DNA of 64,000 nucleotides from the NCBI GenBank assembly GCA_030998015.1, contig JARWMV010000234.1:1736001-1800000 (forward strand), given 5' to 3'. Both the position numbers and the translations under genes were made by a program. Of the stretch, positions 23,625 to 35,066 are shown piece by piece. The notes under the pieces are model-generated. The model saw nothing but the letters and a program-made list of their open reading frames with translations, was not told where the DNA came from and did no database searches. The stretch's first letter is position 1. Each line of letters begins with the position of its first letter. Source of the stretch: Ceratorhiza oryzae-sativae. Its lineage: Eukaryota > Basidiomycota > Agaricomycetes > Cantharellales > Ceratobasidiaceae.

Positions 23625-26084
23625 TTAGAATAAAGCGTATACAAACAATAGAGCCGGAACCACTGTAAAGAGGGAGGCGACAGAGATTCGGCCGGCACCA
23701 TTGCTGTTGCTCTGGTTGTGATTAGGGTTGCTAGATGAGGAGGAAGTATCCGGAATAGTGATCGAGCTGCTTGGAAGAGCCTGGGCCTCGGCAACAGGTT
23801 GCTTTCCAATCTTGCCATTGCCAACCATGATCTGCTGGCCAACGGAGGGTACACCGTTAACAGTTACAAAGATGAGAGCAGGGCCAGGAGCGAGAATGGC
23901 CGGGTTAGGCGGAAGCTGAGAGACGGACAGCACACCAGTGCCGTCGGCGTTACCAGTATAGCTTGAAGCGAGCTCGACATAGCGCTGACCCATGTTCTAT
24001 GAAGCCAATGTTAGCTCAATTGAGTTAACCCTGCCGAGAGAACCCCAACGCACCATGGCATGCGTCGAGAATCCTGGACGGATAAGAACAACCTTTGCCG
24101 TGGAAATCATAGACACGTTGCCGAAAAGATCATCATTAGAGAGGGTAACGTTGAAGTAGTTGCCTCCATAGCCGAGCTGGCTGAGCAAACCGTTAGGCTG
24201 GGGGCGCCTCTGAGCGTAATACGAGGGGTAGAATCGCTCGACACGGTACCTAGAGCAAACGAGATAAGTTGACTCGCCAAGGGTCCAATGCATATACTTA
24301 CTCAGTAGGATACTTGATACCGTTGCCCACGTTATAGTCCGCATTCGGGTTGGAGCCGGTGACGAAGACAGAGCCGTCAGGCAAGATGGTAGCACTGGAG
24401 TGGTACATGCGCGCAACTGTGCTTGAACTCAATCCAGCACGAGACCAACGGGAGCCAGCTTTGGCATTAGGGTCGTAGACCAACGGCTTGTAGATCGGCT
24501 GATCCGCGAAGGACTGTCCAATGGCCCAGCTAACGTTTCCGTACCCAGCCACACCAAGGTTCGCACTGCATTGGCATCGCCCAAATTAATAAAAACACGT
24601 GTTTATTTGTGCCCGAATCCGGCAACGTACCCGTTGACCATGAAAATCTGTCCGTTGGGTAACGCAATCATGTTACCCATAGATCTGTATCGGATTTAAG
24701 CTATGTGTGGCAGAGCAATTACAACAGCATTACTCACCGCCCTTCCGGAAGTGTGTCATCATCGACCCACTTCGCGTCTACGTCAGGGGTCATTTTTACA
24801 CAGGTGGAATCAGCGGGATATGCTGCGATTGCCCACGTCTGAGTCCATTGGTCCGGCTGCAAGTTGGAACCTCCACAGAAGCTATTTTTGAAACATGAGC
24901 GCTAAATCGAAGCATTAAAGGCGTTACGTACAGCATCGTGGCCGTCCAGTTGTTAGCAGGTGTAAGGGGAAGCATGATACTCCCGCCGCTAGCGGGATAA
25001 GTTCGTACACTACAGGTGGTCGTCTAGAACGGAAAACGGATAGCAATAAACTAGACTCACGCGTGAGGGATTTCGTCCAGTTCGTATTCCGTGTTGGTCT
25101 TGTAATCAAACACCTCGGTTCCCCAATTGGTCTGAATAAACAGATTTCCGCTAGGAAGAAGCCAGGTCAAGGGGAACAAGTTGGCAGGAAGGGTTGTTGT
25201 GAGAATATTGAGCCCGACTGGGTCGCCCTTGGACGGATAAAACTCGTAGGTTGGATTATTCTAGGGGGGGAATTCAGGAACGACTAAAACGATAAGCGAG
25301 GAAACGTACTTGGCCGGCACCATTGACGAAGCCTCCCCATTGGTTACCACCGATGATAATGACACTACCATCGTCCACAGTCTCGAGGGTGGGATACCAC
25401 CGACGAGTGGTCATTGACTCCTCCTTCCAGTTGCAGGATTTGTCTTGGCATGGATTCAGAAGGCGGATGCTACGGGTTTGATGAGCACCGACTCTGGTGA
25501 CTGCATTTCAAACTCACGCTTTGCCTCCATCGGCGTTATAGTATGGTCCATTTTGTCCGGTTTGGGAGCCTGCAGTGAGGCCTCCCCATGTGATGGCTAG
25601 GCACGAAATCAGCACAGCCCAGACAATGGAATAAAATTTCGCTAACCTTGGTTACCTCCGACGTTGAGCCACGTTCCATTGCCCAAGACGTTGCCTCCCG
25701 CGCAGAAACTGTTGGTTACGACGTCCATTGCTCGGAAGGTGTTGGCATCGACGTCATACTCTGTGGCCCAGGCTGGATGTGAGGGGTTGCCGACCTGTGA
25801 TAAGAAAAATATTTAGATAATTGATGGTCAAGGCAAAAGCATGTACGCACCTTTGGAGGATTGTTCTCCGTCTTGTCAACAATATAGACTCGGTTGCCTT
25901 GACCGAGGAAGAGCTGTTGAGCAGAGACTCCACTGTTACCGACAATCTCGAAAGTGCCTGGGGTACCGGATTTCGTCGGCTGGCCAGGCGCAGGTAACAC
26001 CACTGGGTCCGCGACGACCGATGTCAATAGCGCGGCAAAGGAGAGGGCCGCTGTACGCGCGTGGAACCGAGCGAGGGAAGCCAT
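23625..26084 (-). CDS. Glyoxal oxidase (copper radical oxidase), secreted, probably GPI-anchored
   Basis: Eleven exons, complement(join(23625..23996,24054..24249,24302..24565,24631..24684,24738..24881,24932..25009,25061..25260,25310..25469,25518..25596,25647..25794,25851..26084)), give 642 residues with all phases closing. The enzyme oxidises small aldehydes and releases H2O2 that feeds lignin-degrading peroxidases. A signal peptide (residues 1-25) leads to a beta-propeller with all expected active-site residues: the cofactor Cys109 (NSFCAGG) and Tyr179 (RWYPT), Tyr420-His421 (RMYHSS) and His517 (GFSTHAM). The C-terminus has an S/N-rich spacer and a final hydrophobic stretch (about 17 residues), as in GPI-anchored members. 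No WSC domains are present. Confidence 0.95.
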
Positions 26085-27146
26085 TAGTGACTTAGAACGA
26101 GACAGAAGCAAGCCGCGATTAGACCCGAGTGAACCAAACGAAACGAGAAAAAGAGGGAGAGGGCAGGGATGAGGATGAGGGAGGGTAGCGCTATTAAAGC
26201 ACTCGTCGACGATCAACGCGCAATTGGATCCCCCACCCAGCCATTTTCACATCAGCCGGCCCTAATCAGTCCTCGGCACATATCCACGAGAGCGGGCGCG
26301 ATCCGAGCCCGGCCAAAGCTGCACGGTTCCCGATCTAAATATACCGACTCTCGTAACTGACAGTTTGACAGTTTGTCTGAGCTTCCACCCTCCACTTTCG
26401 CGTGCATACACAAATAAAGTTGTTTTTTGCTGGAAATTTCGGAGCTATTCAGGCACTCTGAATGCGTTTAAATATAGCAGACCATGCGTCCAACAACCCG
26501 GCAAGAGCCGTCTTTGTGTGTAAGCGACTCGAATTCATTCCACTTCCTTCCTCGTGGCATCTAGACAACCGTCAACGCCGGTTGATGACGCGCTCAACCT
26601 GGCTCGGCGTCGCGAGCCCCCGCCCACACAGCCACCAGCCAAGCAAACCTATCGCTCCAAGCCACAAAGTAATTTTAGTCTGGGCTCACAACATCCAACT
26701 TATTTGAGAGTCTAACCTCTTCAGCGAAGCGAGCCCCCTTTCACACCCCTAGATCAAATTCTGCAAAACACTATACGCCATGCAAAAGACATCTAGAGCG
26801 CTGCACGTCCAAATGGCGGAGATAGCGCAGCATTTCCTCCTCAACCGCCGATGTGAACCGCTCGTTGTCTTCACCCACGCGCAGGATCTCTTGTCCGCTA
26901 TGCAATTGGCTCTTGACGATTTCGACTCGTACCCCGCGTGTCAAATAGCTCTTCCATCGTGCTTCAGCAGCCCATAGGATCTAAATGCCCATCCCCGCCG
27001 AAGAGATTTGTGTCACGCTATTCCAGTGGTCGAGCGCCTCGTGTTTGGGCGTCTTCAATGTACATTCAAACCTTGCTCGTCATCCTGCTGTATAAGTACG
27101 AGCTCGTCACCCTCTACAGTTCCGCCCAGCTGCTCCCTCTGATTGC
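26085..27146. other. Intergenic region with possible exonuclease relic
   Basis: The left part is the upstream region of glyoxal oxidase. An open stretch at 26780..26977 starts with ATG and contains PLVVFTHAQDLLSAMQLAL, loosely like the first helix of the following exonuclease-type gene. It stops without a credible continuation. No complete gene is supported. Confidence 0.4.
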
Positions 27147-28230
27147 ATGTCCATGCCTGAAATTCGCTTCATCGACACCCCCGAAGCGCTCTCGTCTGCG
27201 CTGGGGCTGATATGCTCAGTTAATCTGTCCACACCAGCGCTCTTCATTGACTTGCACGGCATACGGATCTGTCGAAATGGACGGCTGTGCATTATGGAGA
27301 TATTCGTTCGTCCGCTGGAGACAGTCTTTCTCCTTGATATCACCGCTCTCGACCAGTTGGCTTTCAACACCGCAGCGTCTCCGCAGCGACCAGGGACCCG
27401 TGGTGGTTCGACACTAAAATACCTACTCGAACGCCCTGATATTGCCAAGGTCTTTTATGATGGTAACATGCGTATCATTTCTGTCAACCAGATAACCTAT
27501 TTGACACGCATCATGCAAACTAGTCAGGAACGACGCAGATAATCTGCTCAATGTGCACAACGTTTCCCTACAAGGGGTCATAGACCTCCAGCTATACGAA
27601 CTGGTGAGCACTCTTCTATGTCTCCGGGTCAAATTTGATCCCTGGAATCTGATATTTATTGCGCTTCACGTTTCATAGGCGGTCCGGGTCGGCTCGAAAA
27701 GGTTTTTCAATCCACTCTCGTGAGTGCTCGGCCTTCACATGCCCATCCGTCCATCCGATCACCCCGAGGGGGCGGGTTGGGGGTGCCCTTTCAAAAGAAG
27801 ATCAAGGATGCTTATATGCGCCCTTTCCCAACTTTTAGGCTATCAATCATGAACGACATCCGGCCATCTGAAAGCGCCCAACAACAGTGGTCCAACTGGA
27901 TCTCCAATGGGCAAAAGTGCATCTCGCCAGACCTTGGGGGCGACCTGCGCGTCTGGGACGAGCGTCCGCTCCGACCTGAGATAATCAACTATTGTCTAGC
28001 CGACGTCGTGTATTTGCCACGGTAAGACCTCGCTCGTACACCGCACGTGTTTTCGTAATTGGCTGACCCCTATTAGGTTGCTTGATGTGTACGAGGTTAA
28101 ATTGGCCAACAAACCAGAGTGGCGAAAGAAAATTGAGGTCGAGTGCCAATCTCGATTGAAACTCGCCGAAGATTTTGCGTACGAGGCGAATGGTAAGCTG
28201 ATGGCGAGGGCGCCGGCCGACTGGCGATAA
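27147..28230 (+). CDS. 3'-5' exonuclease-fold protein (DEDDy type) with altered motif I
   Basis: Five exons, join(27147..27462,27524..27603,27679..27719,27839..28021,28077..28230), give 257 residues, all in phase. The RNase D/WRN-like fold is recognised from FIDLHGIRICRNG (motif I), FYDVRNDADNL (motif II, created across an intron) and the ERPLRPEIINYCLADVVYLPRL region. The last holds Tyr197 and Asp201 as the YxxxD of motif III. Motif I should be DxE; here it is D35-L-H37, so the catalytic glutamate is a histidine. The protein may be non-catalytic, for example an RNA-binding relative. The fourth exon is preceded by a longer, 119-nt intron. An unseen upstream exon is possible. Confidence 0.8.
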
Positions 28231-29951
28231 TCGATGATTCGCGTGTGTTCTTTTCATTTGGTGTATAGTGTATCGTTCTCGGGTCTTTTTTCTGCTCTCT
28301 CTCTCTCTTGTTCTCGTCATCATTGTCCCCCGGCATACACCACCATGTAACGTTAGCCCCGTGCGTTCCCAACACGTCCATACACTCTATCGATCCTACG
28401 CTCAAAAGTCCGCATCACTCGCCGGCTGATAGCCTTTGGTCGAACCTGAGTAAAAAGGCGAAAGGGAAAAAGAAACAACCACGTTGAAATCATATACTCT
28501 TGTAGCCGACCACGTTGTGCCACCCTTTGTGTGATCACCTGCGCGGCAAATTTACACGCGATGTGTTATTCCCCAAGCCTCTTGAAGAGAGAGAGGTGCC
28601 ACCCACGCGTGGAAAGCACGCATCATCGTATCGGTACCCCCTTCAACAGGCAAGTGGCGAACAACGTGGTCCAGCCTAATACCGTGAATCATATTCGTGC
28701 TCAGTTTTGAGTTTCCCGATGATCCTGCCGGTCGGGATTCGTGCTTTTTGTTTTTCGGTCCAGCCGTTGCTATGAAATGTGATTTGGGTGGCTATGTGCC
28801 TTTATGTAGAAGTACTAGAACCCGCTCCGAAGTCGGTTGCCAAGAATACAGCGTGTCGCTTTTACGGGGCTTCCAGATAAAGTTATACAGCCACGGCGCA
28901 GTACAAAGGCAGTACATAGATGTTAGCTAGCTCGGTTAGGAGTTCCAAGCCCGAGGCACGCGCGGCCACGGCAAGCGCAGCAGTACCCATCAGCAACAGG
29001 GAGAAGAAAACTCAAAAAAAAGAAGCAAACAATGTCTACTCAGCAAAAAAAAGCGTGGGGAGAGGAAGGTTGCTAGAATTCATTTCGTGCAAACCAATAG
29101 GGTTAGGGCGTACATGTTTCGTGAAACGACTTCTTAAATCGCGGATTCCGCCGGCTCGTTTCCGGGTTGGTTGACGGTGTATTTTCGCCGATCACCACGG
29201 GACTAATTAGCATGCTTCTCTATATAACGCATACACCCCACTAGAACCCGTGACGTCCTACGATGAGCGCCACTTTTCCAATGGATCGCTCCATGAAGGT
29301 GAGACTGGGGGGGTTTTGTGGAGTGCTTGGTCCCGATGGCACTCTTCGAATGGCATCTTCGTCCGACGGGACGATGTACTAATTAGCGGATGGGGACACG
29401 TCGAAGCATTTGGATGCCGTGCAGCATGCTCATCCCGAATGCTTTCCGCCGATTAGAGGCATTGAGCGATGAACGGCAGCTACACGAGGCTCGGTCCCCT
29501 TGTGGCGTCGCCGATGCGCACTGAGCACGGCGTGAACCAACTTCAAGGTAGACTGAATGGTTGAGAACAAGGTTATGTAAGTACACATTACTACTTTGTG
29601 TGACATCACATTCGAACCACCAAGTATTCACTCGATCAACTTAGGCTGGTGCCGACCCTAAGCCGGCCGAAGAACATGACGTCGCGGACAAGCCTTCGCG
29701 AGCTTCTCTGGCGTCGCTGGTCATTTTCATTGGTGGAGCAGGCGAGATGACAGCGCGATCAACGGTCCAACGGTCATGTTCGTTACGACAGCGAAAAATC
29801 GGGGAGGCGGGTCGTCTGAGACAAATAGGAAGAGCGCCCCACCTTTGGGGCGTAGAGGCGTATAAGATACCCGTGAAGCACACAGAGCCCCACTTAGCCT
29901 AGCCCGTCTTCGCATTCATAGTTCCGAGCACCGTTCCGTACACGTCTCACT
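28231..29951. other. 1.7 kb intergenic region with a CT microsatellite
   Basis: No gene is supported. A (CT)n tract lies at about 28292-28309, shortly after the exonuclease stop and probably in its 3' UTR. A TATAAG element at about 29862 lies some 90 bp before the next start codon. Other frames are short and without motifs. Confidence 0.5.
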
Positions 29952-30223
29952 ATGCTCGCCAACCCGTCCCAATCATCCACCGTGTCAAACGGATCCACTC
30001 GGCCAGCCTACGACTCGGTCGAGTCGTACAATAGCGCGATTCACGAGTATACGCGTAATCTGTAAGCACCAGCTTTTCTTGCTCGTCGGATGTTTTGGGG
30101 GCTCCAACGTGCTCACGCGGCGTTTCACACAGCTGGATGGAGGCCAGGAGACAGGCCGAAAGCCGGGCCAAAGACCGAGCGACCACCGTCGCACCCATGA
30201 AGAAAGACGCTCGACGGGCCTGA
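29952..30223 (+). CDS. 66-residue two-exon protein, function unknown
   Basis: Exons 29952..30061 and 30133..30223 join in phase to give 66 residues. The intron has a GTAAGC donor and an ACACAG acceptor. The product is hydrophilic: an S/T-rich start, a short acidic/aromatic segment (YDSVESYNSAIHEYTRNLW), then a basic helix-like end (MEARRQAESRAKDR, finishing KKDARRA). It has no signal peptide or membrane segment. A TATAAG element about 90 bp upstream suits a short-leader transcript. I do not recognise a family. Support is the clean splice pair and the change from natural coding to noncoding composition at the stop. Confidence 0.55.
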
Positions 30224-31622
30224 GAGAGTGTGCTTATATCCCTTACCCATCCCTCCGTGTTTAGACTGTATACCATCGTGGCCTCGCCTCGCCCCTCTGC
30301 TGTGTTTTCCCCTATTTTCCTTTTTGGTTTCCTGTATGACTAGAGTGTTTGGGCGTTTTATCTGGGAGAAATCTTAGAGCATTCTGACAGATATTCGTGT
30401 CGGACTTGAAATTAGAGCTAAGACCATAAGGAGCAGTTGTGAGAGAGCCGGTGGCCAAAGGCGGTCTGTTTTATACATAGGCCTGCAATGCGGTAGTGTC
30501 ATCCAAGGGTTGGCCTCCCTGCCATCAAACCCAAGCCCGAGGACCCCTCCGACACAGGGTCAAGGCGCGAGGAAAAAAAAAAAAGTCGAACAGCGAGGGG
30601 GCGCAAAGGTTCCTGCTTTGGCACATCCCCCTATCATGTGAGCGCGGGGGAAAGTGTGAAGGACGGGGACAGAATAGGGTAGCTCAGGCTGAGTGCAGAC
30701 CCGCAACTGAGACCAAAGATACGACTCCGCAGAGTAAGGCCGGGTGTGGGCCCCAAGAAAGCCTAGGCTGGGGGAATGGGCCGAGGAGAAGTTGCCGGCT
30801 CGAGGCTCGGTTTTTGTTATTACACGGGGACGGGCAGAGTTTGGGTCCCCAGTTCCGCTCTGCCTCTCGCACAAGCAACAGCATCGAGCTGGTCCGAGCC
30901 TCCAACTGCGACGAACCGGGCCTCGCGGAACAAAAGTCAAGGGTAAGGTGAGATTGCTTTTATCCCGGGTTGTTTCATCGTCGTGTTGTGCGCCGGCGGG
31001 CGGCGACAAAGGGTGCTGGGTGAACGCCGGATAGGAGCACGCGCGTGGGATCTGTAGGACAGCGGCTGGTCATGGGGCCCCGGCGTGGCGGCTGCGATGC
31101 ATCGCGATGGTGGTGGCTTGGGCGGTAGCGGAAGCTGCGCGTTTCGTTTTGCGGTGGGCGCAGTCGCTATGGGTGCTGACGGTTGCCTATAGCGGTTGTA
31201 TGCGCTTATGATGGTGGGTGGGGATCGGGGCAAGCGCCCGGCTGCTAACATGCTATACAGTTTCTGCGCCGTTTGGGATCAGTGGAACCCACCGGAACGG
31301 AGGCCTCGAGGCTCGCCCACGCACGCTGCGTTCGCCACGCTACGGATTGTGAGTGCCAGTTTTTAGCCGGCTGGATCGATCTGTTCTGGCCTCGACGGGC
31401 GATCCAGGACGTAATCACCTACACATATCCCCTGCTGCTGCTGTCGTCGTGCACGATATCTTGCACTTCTTCCCCGCCGCATCTTCCTTTCCTATCATTC
31501 CCTGTCTCTCCTACCGCTCTGCTGACTATCTATCTGCGTCCTGGCCGTGCCCGGTCGCCATGGCTATAGCTTACTCTCTCCCTGCTCTCTCCACCGACGC
31601 CGCCCCCCGCTGCTCCGACACC
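30224..31622. other. 1.4 kb intergenic region
   Basis: GC-rich, with frames up to about 150 codons on both strands that overlap each other and show no family features. It includes a poly-A run near 30574-30586. The right end, C/T-rich from about 31400, is presumably the VTA1 promoter and 5' UTR. Confidence 0.5.
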
Positions 31623-34607
31623 ATGGTCGATCTCCGCCTCCCCCCCGTCCCCGCCGACCTCAAGCACGTCCTGCCCTTTCTCCAGCGCGCCCAGGAGGTC
31701 CACGCCCGAGATCCATGTAAGTCCGCTTTGGTCGCGCCCGGCGCTGTTGCCGGGTGCTTTGCTGGCTGGCGCTTGCTGACCCCCCCCGACACAGGCGTAT
31801 GCTACTGGAGCATGTACTACGTCGCCTACCTCGGCATGCGGCGAGCCCAGACGGCGGAGAACACGCCTTTTCTTACGGCTGTAGTCGATCAGCTAGAGAC
31901 GGTACGCACGCGTGCTCCATTGTCTGCGTCATCGCTAACAGCCCGTCCAGATGAAGCGAAATTTGCGGGGACGGCGACAAGTCACAGACGAGGCTGCTGG
32001 CAGCGCTCATGTGCGACGGTTCGGATTCAACGTCTTCGAGGCCGCCAACAACGAAGACATCCATGGCAACGCCTCCAGGTACGCCTCAGACTCGGCGTGC
32101 ACCTGATCCACCGGCTGACATCACACCAGGTCCACTGCGAAAAAGTTTCTGGCAGCCTCCTATTTCCTCGAGATATTGCGGCTGTTCGGCCCGCTTGACG
32201 TAGAGGCGAGTGATCTGTTTTGGGCCTCGGATCATTTTTTGACTTATCTGGGGCGTTTTAGGCCGAAGAGACAATAAAGTATGCGAAATTCAAGGCTGCA
32301 GACATCGTCCGGTCGCTGCGCGAGGGCGTGACGCCCACGCCTGGCATCCCAGCTGTGCCAGCACGCTATGCGTCCAACACCATCACACCCTCGAACCTGT
32401 CCCCCCAAACGAATCCCATCTTATTATCTGGCCGCCCATCAACAGCCCAGTCCCCCGTCGAATCACCGACCGCAGGAGCGCCTCGTTCTCGCATACCACA
32501 CCCTAATTACCCTCCTGCTCCGACGGAATCCGGTTCTGGCAGTGCCCCCGTTTCTCCCCGTAACGCGCCTGCAAAGGCCTCGTTTACCTTCGATTCGACG
32601 CGACGAGAGAGCATGAAACCCGAGTCGATTGCGCTCCCCGCTTCCGGATCTAGTGGTGACGTTCCCCTTCCAGGAACTGCGTCCCCGAAGAAACTCCAGT
32701 CCCCCGTCCCAAGGACTCGTTCACCTCTTTCCGCCCCGGCCAACGTCTTCCAGCTTTCATCCAGGTCGACCCCCGCCAGTCGACCCAGGCTGCTTCCGAC
32801 CGCTCCCAGGCTTGCGAGCCCGGTCGAGGTTGTACGGGAAGTCTCGGTTGCCTCGCCCCCAGTGATCCAGCAGCTACCGCCCCAATTACCGCCCGCGAGC
32901 ACGTCCTATGCTCCAGAACCATCGCCTCTCTCGGGCGCCGTGTCCCCCACGATGTCGTCCACGATGACCATCGACAGCACCGACACTTTCACCTCGTCTC
33001 AGCTCGAGACCGTGATCCAGAGCGGTTCGATGGGTGTGCTCGCTGCACAGCGTGCTCAGTCTCCCGCCAAGGCCGAGTCGACGGCTTCGACAGAATTGAC
33101 CGAGACTCAGTCCCGCGTGTCGGACGAGACGGGTTACACGGGCACAGTGGATTCCCCGCTCATGCCTGTTCTTACCGTGGTCGACAACATGGTGCCTGTT
33201 GGGACCGAGGAAGCCCACGCGAGCAATCTGGTGACGATCACTTCTCCTGTCGTGGACGACTGGGATCTCGGACGCGAGGTGACACAGGCGATCCGCCAGT
33301 TGACGCCACCTGCTCCACCTGTCGTGCACGCCTCGACTGCGGATGTTTCCCCGCTTTCTTTGGCGCGGTCGACGCCGATGCCCGGCAGCCCCGATGGCGG
33401 GTCGTTGGCTACGCCGACCCAGACGCCGACCCAAAGGACCTTGTCGCTTTTGACGTCAGAGGGTATGGCGCTCCCCGAGCCTACGGTCGTGATCCCGCGA
33501 TCCCCAACGCAGCCCTCTCCCACGTCCAATATCTCCCCCAATTCTCCTTCGACGATCTCACCTGTGTCTTTGGACATGGCATTGGCCCAGAATCAGTCTT
33601 TCAAATCTGCGGCCGAGCTGATTGATGCCGAGCTCTGGAAGGTGTATGGGAAACTCGATGTCCCTACCCAGGAGTCTGGAGCGGATGAGGGGATCGATAT
33701 TGAGGTCGAGAGCGGATCTTCGGTTTCATCTGGTTCGAGCGGTTCAAGCTTGAGCGAATCCGAGGACGAGTCCAACCAGGAAGAGGCCCCTTCTGGCGCT
33801 AGTTCTGACGAGGAGAGTGATGGACAGAGTGTCGTGTCCGAGGTCAAGGTTCTAGCGACCGCGACCACCGTTGGTCTCAACGGCGAGAGCATCCAGCGAT
33901 CGTCTGGATTCGAGCTCAAGTCGGTGATCAAGACCTCGAAGGCCGCGGACGCAAACGGGAGTGCCCAGCTCGAGGCCGTTGTGCGGAGAAAGACCGTGCG
34001 GTTCGCCCCGAGCGTGGTCGGTGGGCTAAGCCCTGAAATCCCCAAGCAGATCTTGCCTCCCATGACCCCAGGTGCTCGGACCTCGCCGCCACTGCCGATT
34101 ATCCCCTCGTCTGTGGTCGTACACGCCTCGCAGCCGCTTGTCCGTCCCAAGTCCCTGACCATCCGATCATCCGTCGAGTATGACCATCAGCAGCCGTCGT
34201 CGACGAGCCCTAATTCTCCAACGTACACGAACGGAGCTTCCCAATATGCCTCGTCCGGCTTGGTTGGGTTGCCGCCGTTGATGGATGGCCGGCCGCAAGA
34301 GGACTTTGCGATCATCCCATTCCATCCCTCTATGTCAGCCTCTCACCCTCCGCCTGCGGTCCAGAACAACCCTGCGTACGTGCCAGCGTCGCAAGCGCTG
34401 GTGCGTGCATCATGGGGTTCGTCGTCTTCCCCGCCTCAGCAGCCCATTCAACCTTACCGAAGGAACTCTGCTGTGGATCGCGAGACTGCTGCGCTTGCGC
34501 AAAAGTATTCACGGTTCGCTATTTCCTCGCTTAATTACATGGATGTAGAGAACGCCAAGAAGGAGCTCCGCGCTGCGCTCGCTTTGCTCGAGGGCGAGTC
34601 CTACTAG
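31623..34607 (+). CDS. VTA1: VTA1/LIP5, Vps4 cofactor of the ESCRT pathway, with giant linker
   Basis: Five exons, join(31623..31716,31795..31901,31951..32078,32130..32199,32262..34607), give 914 residues. Vta1 stimulates the AAA ATPase Vps4, which disassembles ESCRT-III on endosomes. The N-terminal tandem MIT-like domain is clear: LPPVPADLKHVLPFLQRAQE, ENTPFLTAVVDQLE, NNEDIHGNASRSTAKKF, YFLEILRLFGPLD and ETIKYAKFKAADIV. The last ~45 residues (AQKYSRFAISSLNYMDVENAKKELRAAL...) match the C-terminal Vps4-binding dimerisation domain. Between them lies a P/S/T-rich, later acidic, disordered linker of about 690 residues. Yeast and human proteins are about 300-330 residues long in total. ATG 31560 is an alternative start. 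The donor of intron 4 could be GT at 32200 or GC at 32206. Confidence 0.92.
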
Positions 34608-35066
34608 GCTCTCTCTGTCCATATTCACGAAACGTCACGACTGCCTCCCTTTTTATATGTTTTATTTGCTGACTTATGCGTATAATCTATACGTATGCCA
34701 AAAATTTGACTTGTTTATGTCTTTTTTTATGTGTACTCATGCGCATTCTTCTTGGGTTCCCTTTATCCTTGCTCTCGCTCTGTTCGCTTCGTCTTTGCTT
34801 TCTTTTGCCCTTCACTGGCTGGGGATGATCGTTTCTATGTTTGGCTGGAGATGGTATTATTTTGTTGTCCACTCTATCCTATGCGCCGTTTCCAGCATTG
34901 TACAGTATCCTTGCTGCTCTCTGTTGTATCTATTCGCATAGTTTGTACAACCCCGCATCATTATAATACAATTTCCTAATTTGTTGTTTATCCTTCCTGC
35001 CACGTGACGCTCGCGCTTGTTGTGACGCTCCCAAGTTTCAACTTTTGACCACATCCGGAATCACGC
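34608..35066. other. VTA1 3' flank and Nup promoter
   Basis: T-rich sequence typical of a fungal 3' UTR and terminator, then about 60 bp before the next ATG. CACGTGACG at about 35001 resembles an E-box-type site. No gene is seen. Confidence 0.45.

Noticed and set aside
32200..32261. GC-AG intron in VTA1
   Set aside because: A normal GT donor six bases earlier keeps the same frame, so the GC donor is not required.
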